DNA from: Streptomyces huiliensis
Lineage (GTDB): Bacteria; Actinomycetota; Actinomycetes; Streptomycetales; Streptomycetaceae
Assembly (NCBI RefSeq): GCF_020037025.1
Contig: NZ_JAIQLH010000004.1
Span: forward strand, 62,001-126,000
Length of the DNA stretch: 64,000 nt
Direction of reading: 5' to 3'
The notes below the pieces were generated by a model. The model did no database searches, was not told the DNA's origin, and saw only the letters and a list, made by a program, of their open reading frames with translations. The position numbers were made by a program, and so were the translations under genes. Position 1 is the stretch's first letter; each line of letters opens with the position of its first letter. Of the stretch, positions 1-6,307 are shown piece by piece.

Positions 1-1281
1 ATGGCCAGTTCGCTGACCGTGCTGCCCGCGCTGCTGGTCAAGATCGGGCAGCGGGCGCAGCGCCGTGCGGCCCGCAGGGCGCACAAGCTTCGCCGGATTT
101 ACGAACCCCGCAGTACGCCCAAGCCCCGGCGGGAGCGGAAGGCCGGGACCGGCCGGGTGTGGACCGTCCTGATGCGGCCCGCGAGCAGGCACCCCGCGCT
201 CACCCTCGGCGTCTCGACGCTGGCCATGCTCGCCCTCGCCGTCCCGGTGGCCGGGATGAAGCTGACCGAGATGAGCCAGGACACCCACTCGCGCGCCATT
301 CCCGCCATGCGGACGTACGACCGGCTGAACGAGGCGTTCCCGGAGCTGCGGGTCAGGCACCAGGTCGTCGTCCGCGCGCGGGCGGACCGCGCCGACGAGG
401 TGGCGGGCGGGCTGCGGGAGCTCGGCCGACGGGCGCGGGCCGACCGGCTGTTCACCGGCGAACCGCGGCTGCGGACCTCGGCCGACCACCGGATCAGCGT
501 CCTGGAGCTGTCTGTTCCGCATCTGAGCGGCTCCGCCGAGGCACGGACGTCCCTGGTGCACCTGCGGGACGACTACGTGCCCCGGACGGTCGGCCGGGTG
601 CCGGCCGCCGAGACGGGCGTGACGGGGGACGTCGCCCGGTACGCCGACTATCCGGCCCACCAGAAGGGCAAGCTGCCGCTGGTCGTCGGGGCGCTGCTGG
701 CGGTCACCTTCGTCATGACGCTGCTGGCGTTCCGCTCGGTGGTCCTCGGGCTGGTCGGCGTCGTCCTCAACCTGCTGTCCGCCGCTGCGGCACTGGGGCT
801 GCTGGTGCTGGTGTTCCAGGGCGAGTGGGCCGAGAGCCTGCTGGGCTTCCACTCCACCGGGTCGATCGGGGCCCGTGTGCCCCTGTTCCTCTTCGTGATC
901 CTCTTCGGACTCTCCATGGACTACCAGGTGTTCGTGGTGAGCCGGATCAGGGAGGCGGCGCTGCGCGGCGTCCCCACCCGCACGGCGGTGCTCGACGGCA
1001 TCGGCAGTTCGGCGGGCGTGGTGACCAGCGCCGCGGTGGTGATGGTGACGGTCTTCGCGAGCTTCGTCTTCCTGCACCTGATCGAGATGAAGCAGATCGG
1101 CTTCGTCCTGGCGGCGGCCGTCCTGCTCGACGCCTTCGTCATCCGCGTCATGATCCTGCCGTCGGCCATGCTGCTGCTCGGGGCGGCGAGTTGGTGGCCT
1201 TCGCGCGGAATCCGAAGGGCCCGGTCCATTCCGGCGCACCCGGGCGGAGCCCCGGCCGGCGTACCGGCCGACGTACGTTGA
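1..1281 (+). CDS. MMPL/RND family transporter, C-terminal half (5' truncated by window)
   Basis: Inner-membrane transporter of the MMPL (RND) superfamily, expected to export lipids or hydrophobic compounds. The reading frame is already open at base 1 and the first residues (SLTVLPALL) match the end of an N-terminal MMPL domain, so the true start lies outside the window and the ATG at base 1 is internal. Visible are one membrane helix near residues 64-86, a soluble porter-like loop to about 220, then five helices (about 225-245, 247-272, 294-313, 338-360, 366-394). The family signature GLSMDYQVFVVSRIRE is at about 303-318. A basic, Pro-rich tail ends the protein. A histidine kinase starts 5 bp downstream, which suggests that the two-component system controls or senses export. 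Confidence 0.85.
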   Translation: MASSLTVLPALLVKIGQRAQRRAARRAHKLRRIYEPRSTPKPRRERKAGTGRVWTVLMRPASRHPALTLGVSTLAMLALAVPVAGMKLTEMSQDTHSRAIPAMRTYDRLNEAFPELRVRHQVVVRARADRADEVAGGLRELGRRARADRLFTGEPRLRTSADHRISVLELSVPHLSGSAEARTSLVHLRDDYVPRTVGRVPAAETGVTGDVARYADYPAHQKGKLPLVVGALLAVTFVMTLLAFRSVVLGLVGVVLNLLSAAAALGLLVLVFQGEWAESLLGFHSTGSIGARVPLFLFVILFGLSMDYQVFVVSRIREAALRGVPTRTAVLDGIGSSAGVVTSAAVVMVTVFASFVFLHLIEMKQIGFVLAAAVLLDAFVIRVMILPSAMLLLGAASWWPSRGIRRARSIPAHPGGAPAGVPADVR

Positions 1282-1286
1282 TCCCC

Positions 1287-2600
1287 ATGAACCTGTGGTC
1301 GAGGATCGGCAACCGCGAGCACTCCCGTCACGGCCCGGCCCCCGTGGCCCCCGTGGCCCCTGTAGCCCCTGTGGCCCCCACGGCCACCGCGACCCCCGGC
1401 CATCCCGCCGACCCGTTCTGGGTCAGGACCCTCGGCCAGTGGAACACGGTCTGCCGGGCGCTGTTCGGCGCGATGTCCCTCGGGCTCGTCGTGACGGGCC
1501 GGCCCGGCGGGACGCGGTACGGCGTGCTCGCGCTGCTCGGCTGCGTCGTGCTCGGGTACGCGGTCCTCGACCGGTGGCCGGACAACCCCGTGCTCCGGCC
1601 GCACACCTACCTGTGGATGCTCGTCCTCGGCATCGGCGGGCTCTCGTACCTGCGCAGCGGCTACGCGGCGCTGTTCATCGTGGCGCTGCCGCACTTCTGG
1701 CTCTTCGGCAGGACCCCGCGCACCTCCGTGGTCTACACCGGACTCGCCACCGTGTCCTCGCTGACCGGCAGCTGGCTGCGGCAGGGCTGGAGCGCGGAGT
1801 TCCTCAGCGAGACCCTCGTCTCCACGCTCGTCGTGGTCGCCGCCAGCGTCCTGATGGGATTGTGGGTGCACTCCGTCGTCGAACAGAGCCGGGAACGGGC
1901 CGGACTGATCGCCGAGTTGGAGCGGGCACAGCTGGAACTGTCCGAGGCGCACCAGCGCCAGGGCGCCACGGAGGAACGGGAGCGCATGGCGCGGGAGATC
2001 CACGACACCCTGGCGCAGGGGTTCGCGTCGATCGTCGTCCTCGCCGAGGCCGCGCGGGCCGGCCTCGGCACCGACACCGAACGCAGCGCACAGCAGCTGC
2101 GGTCGATCGAGAGCACGGCGCGCGAGAACCTCGCCGAGGCCCGCGTCCTCGTCGGCTCCGCGCAGCCGAACCAGGTGGCGGCGGGCTCGGTCGCCCGGAC
2201 GCTGCGCCGGACGCTCGACCGCTTCACCGAGGACACCGGCCTCACGGTCGACGCCGACCTGGCCGACATCGTCTGCGACCAGCCCACCCGGATCGCCCTG
2301 CTGCGCTGTGCGCAGGAGTCGCTGGCCAACGTCCGCAAGCACGCGGCCGCGTCGACGGTGGGCGTCGTCCTCGCGCGGCAGCCGTTCGGCGTCGAGCTGG
2401 AGATCACCGACGACGGACGCGGCTTCCTCGTCGACCGGTCGCACGGGTTCGGGCTCGACGGGATGCGCAAGCGGCTCGCCGAGCTGGGCGGGCGGCTCAC
2501 CGTGACCAGCTCGGTCGGGGAGGGGACGCGCGTCCTGGCGACGATTCCCGTGGATCCCGTGGATCCCGTGGATCCCGCGGAGAGCGAGGCGGCGGCGTGA
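1287..2600 (+). CDS. NarL-type sensor histidine kinase (HisKA_3 / HATPase_c)
   Basis: 437-residue membrane sensor kinase that should autophosphorylate on His and pass phosphate to the overlapping regulator. ATG 1287 was chosen because it follows the MMPL stop by 5 bp; the frame is open further upstream only as a shadow of that gene. About six membrane helices (residues about 52-195) are followed by a short coiled coil (about 200-226). The H-box EIHDTLAQGF puts the phospho-acceptor at His239. The ATPase motifs are ESLANVRKHA (343-352), DDGRGF (375-380) and GFGLDGM (387-393). Both ends carry low-complexity repeats (Pro-Val-Ala near residue 19, Val-Asp-Pro near 422) encoded by 9-bp tandem repeats. 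The signal sensed cannot be told from sequence. Confidence 0.9.
   Translation: MNLWSRIGNREHSRHGPAPVAPVAPVAPVAPTATATPGHPADPFWVRTLGQWNTVCRALFGAMSLGLVVTGRPGGTRYGVLALLGCVVLGYAVLDRWPDNPVLRPHTYLWMLVLGIGGLSYLRSGYAALFIVALPHFWLFGRTPRTSVVYTGLATVSSLTGSWLRQGWSAEFLSETLVSTLVVVAASVLMGLWVHSVVEQSRERAGLIAELERAQLELSEAHQRQGATEERERMAREIHDTLAQGFASIVVLAEAARAGLGTDTERSAQQLRSIESTARENLAEARVLVGSAQPNQVAAGSVARTLRRTLDRFTEDTGLTVDADLADIVCDQPTRIALLRCAQESLANVRKHAAASTVGVVLARQPFGVELEITDDGRGFLVDRSHGFGLDGMRKRLAELGGRLTVTSSVGEGTRVLATIPVDPVDPVDPAESEAAA
1341..1385 (+). repeat. 9-bp tandem repeat (Pro-Val-Ala codons)
   Basis: Five units of CCCGTGGCC or close variants encode a Pro-Val-Ala run at the kinase N-terminus. The period keeps the reading frame, so copy-number change would lengthen or shorten the N-terminus without a frameshift. 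Confidence 0.8.
2547..2573 (+). repeat. 9-bp tandem repeat (Pro-Val-Asp codons)
   Basis: Three exact units of CCCGTGGAT lie at the 3' end of the kinase gene. They are followed within 25 bp by a second 9-period array (units like GACGGGCAT, about 2599-2646) across the kinase/regulator junction. Confidence 0.8.
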
Positions 2601-3280
2601 CGGGCATGACGGGCAAGACGGGCGTGACGAGTGTGATGACGGGCGTACGGAAGCTCCGCGTCCTCGTCGTGGACGACCACACGGTCATGCGCGCCGGGGT
2701 CATCGCCCTGCTCGCCTCCGAACCCAGCATCGAGATCATCGGCGAAGCCGCCGACGGACGCCAGGCCCTCGACCTCGTCGACCGCCACCGGCCCGACGTC
2801 GCCCTCATCGACCTGCGGATGCCGGTCCTCGACGGCGTCGCCACCACGACCGAGATCGCCGCCAGGCACCCGGAGACCCGGGTCCTGATCCTGACGACCT
2901 ACGACACCGACGCCGAGATCGAACGCGGCGTGGAGGCCGGCGCCATCGGCTACCTGCTCAAGGACACCACCCGCGACCAACTGGTCGACGCGATCCACGC
3001 GGCGTCGCGCGGCGAGACCGTCCTCGCCCCGCGTGTGGCCGCCAAGCTCGTCGCCCGGCTGCGGCAGCCCGCGGAGGTCCCGCTGACCGCACGGGAGACC
3101 GACGTGCTGAACGCGGTCGCCGACGGGCTCACCAACGCCGAGATCGGCGCCCGGCTGGTCATCGCGGAGGCCACGGTCAAGACCCACCTGCTGCGGCTCT
3201 TCGCCAAGCTCGACGTGAACGACAGGACCCGCGCGGTCGTCGTCGCCATGGAACGCGGCCTGCTGCGGCGCCCCACGTAG
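2597..3280 (+). CDS. NarL/FixJ-family response regulator
   Basis: Cytoplasmic DNA-binding response regulator, partner of the upstream kinase. The receiver domain carries the acidic pair Asp26-Asp27, the phospho-acceptor Asp72 in ALIDLRMP, and the late motifs LTTYD and LLKD. The LuxR-type helix-turn-helix is at about 160-205 (LTARETDVL, then TNAEIGARL and EATVKTHLLRL). GTG 2597 overlaps the kinase stop as GTGA, which suggests translational coupling. The alternatives ATG 2606 and ATG 2636 are in frame, and 2636 gives the more usual length of about 214 residues. The extra N-terminal residues are encoded by a degenerate 9-bp repeat, so the start is uncertain although the identity is not. Confidence 0.88.
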   Translation: MTGMTGKTGVTSVMTGVRKLRVLVVDDHTVMRAGVIALLASEPSIEIIGEAADGRQALDLVDRHRPDVALIDLRMPVLDGVATTTEIAARHPETRVLILTTYDTDAEIERGVEAGAIGYLLKDTTRDQLVDAIHAASRGETVLAPRVAAKLVARLRQPAEVPLTARETDVLNAVADGLTNAEIGARLVIAEATVKTHLLRLFAKLDVNDRTRAVVVAMERGLLRRPT

Positions 3281-3310
3281 CGCGCGCCGTCCCCCGCAGC
3301 GCGTGCGACG

Positions 3311-3348
3311 GCCGGCGGGCCCTGCCATCGGCGGCTCGGCCCGCCGGC
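3311..3348. terminator. Bidirectional hairpin between convergent genes
   Basis: Eleven-base arms (GCCGGCGGGCC at 3311-3321 and its complement at 3338-3348) lie between the convergent regulator and methionine-synthase-like genes. There is no T-run, as usual for high-GC actinomycete terminators. Confidence 0.6.
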
Positions 3349-3351
3349 TCC

Positions 3352-4431
3352 TCAGCCCAGCAGCTCGCGGGCGGCCAGCGCGGTGCCCTCGACGCGTGCG
3401 CGGATCTTGGTGAAGGCGATGTCGCGGGAGGTGGACGTGTCGTCGGCGAAGGGGGAGAAGCCGCAGTCGTCGCAGCTCCCGAGGCGGTCGACGGGGAGGT
3501 GGCGGGCGGCGGTCAGGACCCGGTCGCGTACCTCCTCGGGCGTCTCGACGCGGGGGTCGATCGGATCGATGACGCCGACGAACGCGCAGGCATTGTACGG
3601 GAGATGCTCCGCGAGAAGAGCCAGCACCTTCTCCGGATCGGGCTCGCTCGCGAGCTGGACGTAGAAGGCCCCCGCCTTGAGCCGGAGGAGCGCGGGCAGC
3701 AGCTCCGCGTAGTCCACGTCCAGGCTGTGGGTGGAGTCCTGGTCGCCGCCGGGGCAGGTGTGGACGCCGATCCGCGCCCGCTCCGCGTCGGAGAAGCGTT
3801 CCAGGACGCGGTTGTTGAGCGCGACGAACTGCTCCAGCACACCGCCGCTCGGATCGAGCTTCAGCGCGAGGCGCGCCTCGGTGAAGTCGAGCTGGACGCG
3901 GTGGGCGCCGGCGTCCAGGCAGCCGCGGATGTCGGCCTCCGCCTCGGCGGTGAGGTCGTCGAGGAATGCCTCGCGGGGATAGCCGTCGATACCGTCGGCC
4001 GGGTACAGCAGGCTGAGCGCCGAGGGCGCGATGACGGCCTGCTTGACGGGTACGGTCGCGTGCCGCCGCGCGGCGCGCAGGTAGCGGTCGGCGTGGACGG
4101 CGTAGCGCAGCGGCCCACCGGTCAGGCGCGGCAGCTGCCGCTGGTGGCCGTCGGCGAAGGGGATGACGGCGCCGTCGGGCGCCAGGTGGTCCAGACCGGC
4201 CAGGGGGTAGGTGACGAAGCTGGGCTTGGACTGCTCGCCGTCGGTGACGACGGGGGAGCCGGCCTCCTCCAGGCGGCGGACGGTGTCGGCGACCGCGCGG
4301 TCCTGGGCGGCCGCGAGCTCGTCGTCGCCGATGCGGCCGGCGGCGTGCTCCGCCATGGCCGCCAGCAGCTCGGGCGGACGGGGGAGGCTGCCGATGGGCT
4401 CGGTGGGGATCCCCTCGGGGGTGGTGGTCAT
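3352..4431 (-). CDS. Cobalamin-independent methionine synthase family protein (MetE core domain)
   Basis: 359 residues, corresponding only to the C-terminal catalytic barrel of MetE (full MetE is about 750 residues), as in archaeal core-MetE proteins. Methyl transfer to homocysteine is the family reaction, but the methyl donor for this short form is uncertain. The putative zinc ligands are present: H224 and C226 in GVHTCPGGD, E263 in QLASEPDP and a cysteine in GSCDDCGF (320/323). ATG 4431 overlaps the stop of the upstream secreted-protein gene as ATGA, so translation is likely coupled. The pairing of a secreted protein with a cytosolic methyltransferase is odd. No cobalamin riboswitch or other leader element was seen. 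Confidence 0.82.
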   Translation of the reverse strand: MTTTPEGIPTEPIGSLPRPPELLAAMAEHAAGRIGDDELAAAQDRAVADTVRRLEEAGSPVVTDGEQSKPSFVTYPLAGLDHLAPDGAVIPFADGHQRQLPRLTGGPLRYAVHADRYLRAARRHATVPVKQAVIAPSALSLLYPADGIDGYPREAFLDDLTAEAEADIRGCLDAGAHRVQLDFTEARLALKLDPSGGVLEQFVALNNRVLERFSDAERARIGVHTCPGGDQDSTHSLDVDYAELLPALLRLKAGAFYVQLASEPDPEKVLALLAEHLPYNACAFVGVIDPIDPRVETPEEVRDRVLTAARHLPVDRLGSCDDCGFSPFADDTSTSRDIAFTKIRARVEGTALAARELLG

Positions 4432-5012
4432 GACCGGATCTCCAATCGGGCGTCGCCGCTGTTTCCCCGGAGCCCCGAGGCAAGGCAGTCGGTGGGCAAC
4501 TGGCGGGGCAGCGCGAGCACTACGGTCCGTTCCGCCTGCCCTCCGGCGCCGCGGCCCTTGACGACCCGGCCCGACATCGTGACGGTGAGGATGCCGGCGG
4601 CGCGGACGGCGGTGCCGCGGTCGTAGGAGATGAACGACCACTTCCCGTCGGCGTACTTCACCTTCTCCACGGCGCGGGGGCTGTTCAGCGAGTTGCAGGA
4701 CGCGCCCGGCGACACCGCTTCGAGGAAGCCCATGGCCGGCAGGGTCCGGCCGGGTGCCACCGTGCACACGTACCCGGCCTCCGTGCGGACGAGGGTCGTA
4801 CGCGCCTGAAGGGTCAGCGGCGGCTGGTACGTGCTCTCGCTGGCTCCCCGGCAGGAGATGGGGCCCGTGTGCGTGCCCGTGCCTCTTTCCGCGCCTTCGC
4901 CCGTGCCGCCGTGTCTCCCCCCGTCCGCGTGTCCGGCCGGGGTCCACACCACCGACGAACCCACCAGCATCAAGGAACCCAGCAACACTGCCGCGCCGCG
5001 ACTGCCGAACAT
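4428..5012 (-). CDS. Secreted protein of unknown function
   Basis: 194 residues starting with an uncleaved-looking Sec signal (basic MFGSRG, then a hydrophobic stretch, and a cleavage-like site near AGHADG about residue 30). The mature part has an acidic/Gly/Thr-rich linker and four cysteines (ISCRG, YVCTV, ASCNS, TDCLA), which would allow two disulfides. I recognise no family. The stop overlaps the start of the MetE-like gene by 4 bp (ATGA), so the two form an operon read leftwards. A 230-bp gap separates it from the divergent EF-hand gene and should hold both promoters, though none is obvious. Confidence 0.7.
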   Translation of the reverse strand: MFGSRGAAVLLGSLMLVGSSVVWTPAGHADGGRHGGTGEGAERGTGTHTGPISCRGASESTYQPPLTLQARTTLVRTEAGYVCTVAPGRTLPAMGFLEAVSPGASCNSLNSPRAVEKVKYADGKWSFISYDRGTAVRAAGILTVTMSGRVVKGRGAGGQAERTVVLALPRQLPTDCLASGLRGNSGDARLEIRS

Positions 5013-5242
5013 GCGCCCTCCAGGGAATCAGGTCCGCCGACAGGCCCTCCCCACCCCGGGCCGACGCCACCGCCCCCGGCTCCTTGCGGTGCGCCGACCG
5101 CGCACGCCCCGCTCCGCACGCGGGACGTGCACCCGGTGCACCCGGCCGGGTGGCCTCGGCCCGCGGTCCGGCGGGTAGGACAGCCGAACCGGACTCCGGC
5201 ACTCACGGCCGAGCGCCCCGGCGCCCCGGCGGAAGGAATGCG

Positions 5243-5758
5243 ATGGACCAGGCAGCAGCACAGCGGCTCGTCTTCGCCATGCTGGACGCGGACGGGGACG
5301 GAGTCGTCTCCCGGGCCGAGTACATGGCGCGCGCCACGAACGCGGCACGGGCGGCGGGACGCGAGGACGACGACCCCCTCGTCGTCACCGCGCGCACCCT
5401 CGGCGAGCGGGCGTGGGCGTTGATGGACGCCGACGGCGACGGCGGGATGACGTTCGACGAGTACGCGGCCTGGGCGGGCGCCGAGGCGTTCGACACCGTC
5501 TGCGCCCCCGTCCTCGGAGCCCTCTTCGACCTCGCCGACACCGACGGCGACGGCACCCTCGACCTAGCCGAGTTCACCGCCCTCCGGACCGCCCTCAACA
5601 ACCCGCCCGCCAACGCCGAAGCCGCCTTCGCGGTCCTCGACACCCAGCACGACGGACGCGTCCGCCGCGCCGACTACATCGCCTCGATCCGCTCCCACGT
5701 GACCGGCGGGAACTCCCCGATGGGCGAAGCGCTGTACGGCGGGGTGCCGGTGGGGTAG
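5243..5758 (+). CDS. EF-hand calcium-binding protein (calerythrin-like)
   Basis: 171-residue soluble protein with four EF-hand loops, no signal peptide and no membrane segment, so a cytoplasmic calcium sensor or buffer is likely. The loops are at residues 15-26 (DADGDGVVSRAE), 62-73 (DADGDGGMTFDE), 99-110 (DTDGDGTLDLAE) and 133-144 (DTQHDGRVRRAD). The first three keep Asp at positions 1, 3 and 5 and Glu at 12; the fourth is degenerate and may not bind calcium. ATG 5243 has GGAAGG about 6 bp upstream. Length and four-site layout match the calerythrin family of actinomycetes. It is flanked by unrelated secreted-protein genes on the other strand. Confidence 0.88.
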   Translation: MDQAAAQRLVFAMLDADGDGVVSRAEYMARATNAARAAGREDDDPLVVTARTLGERAWALMDADGDGGMTFDEYAAWAGAEAFDTVCAPVLGALFDLADTDGDGTLDLAEFTALRTALNNPPANAEAAFAVLDTQHDGRVRRADYIASIRSHVTGGNSPMGEALYGGVPVG

Positions 5759-5828
5759 CGCGCACGCCACCGGACCGCCGGGGAAGGGGGGAGAACCCCT
5801 GGACCGCCGACCCCAGGGCCCTGACGCC

Positions 5829-6209
5829 TTACTTCTCCTCGGTGACGCAGGTGGTGCGGTTCAGGATGCCGACGGTGTCCGTCCCGCAGTTGTTGCTGAA
5901 CCCGGAGGCGTTGCGGGAGTCGATGTTGGACAGCAGACCGCCGGTCGGGCCGGTCACCTTGCGGCCCTCGCCGTGGTGGTGGCGGGAGTCGTACCGGGCG
6001 AGGCACGTCCGCTCGTTGAGGACGCTCACCCTGCCGGCACCGCACAGGTTGGAGTGCGCGGAGGCGTTCTTGGCGAGGATGTTGGACAGCAGGCCGCCCA
6101 CCCCCGCGTCGACGGTGTCGGCGCTCGCGGCACCGATGCCCGCCGGGGAGGCCAGGATGGCCACGGCCATGCCGGACAGGACCGCGAATCGCCTGAGAGA
6201 AGAAGCCAC
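5829..6209 (-). CDS. Small secreted protein with two 33-residue cysteine repeats
   Basis: 126 residues from GTG 6209, chosen because AAGG lies 7 bp upstream and a Sec signal (SSLRRFAVLSGM, cleavage near AASA, about residue 30) follows directly. The mature chain is two similar units joined by a His-rich linker: GGLLSNI-x-NAS-x-SNLCG-x-LNERTC and GGLLSNI-x-NAS-x-SNNCG-x-LNRTTC. Each unit has two cysteines spaced alike, so each likely forms one disulfide. Similarity to chaplins is only in general character (small, secreted, Asn/Gly-rich); their motifs are absent. Probably a surface or cell-wall protein of unknown function. Confidence 0.72.
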   Translation of the reverse strand: MASSLRRFAVLSGMAVAILASPAGIGAASADTVDAGVGGLLSNILAKNASAHSNLCGAGRVSVLNERTCLARYDSRHHHGEGRKVTGPTGGLLSNIDSRNASGFSNNCGTDTVGILNRTTCVTEEK

Positions 6210-6243
6210 TGCTCCGCCTTGTCTTTCGGTGGGATACGGCGAG

Positions 6244-6275
6244 GTGAGGGGCGCGGCGCGCGCCGCCGCCCTCAC
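6244..6275 (-). terminator. GC-rich hairpin downstream of the HMGR-kinase gene
   Basis: The arms GTGAGGG and CCCTCAC flank a GCGCGGCG core. The hairpin lies just after the leftward HMGR-kinase operon and just before the small secreted-protein gene. There is no U-tract, so function is inferred from position. Confidence 0.4.
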
Positions 6276-6307
6276 CCGCTCGGCCTAACGGAACGCGGGA
6301 TCCGGGG

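Noticed and set aside
5829-6209. Chaplin or rodlin gene
   Set aside because: Neither the chaplin strand motif nor rodlin-like sequence is present; the shared features are only small size, secretion and Asn/Gly content.
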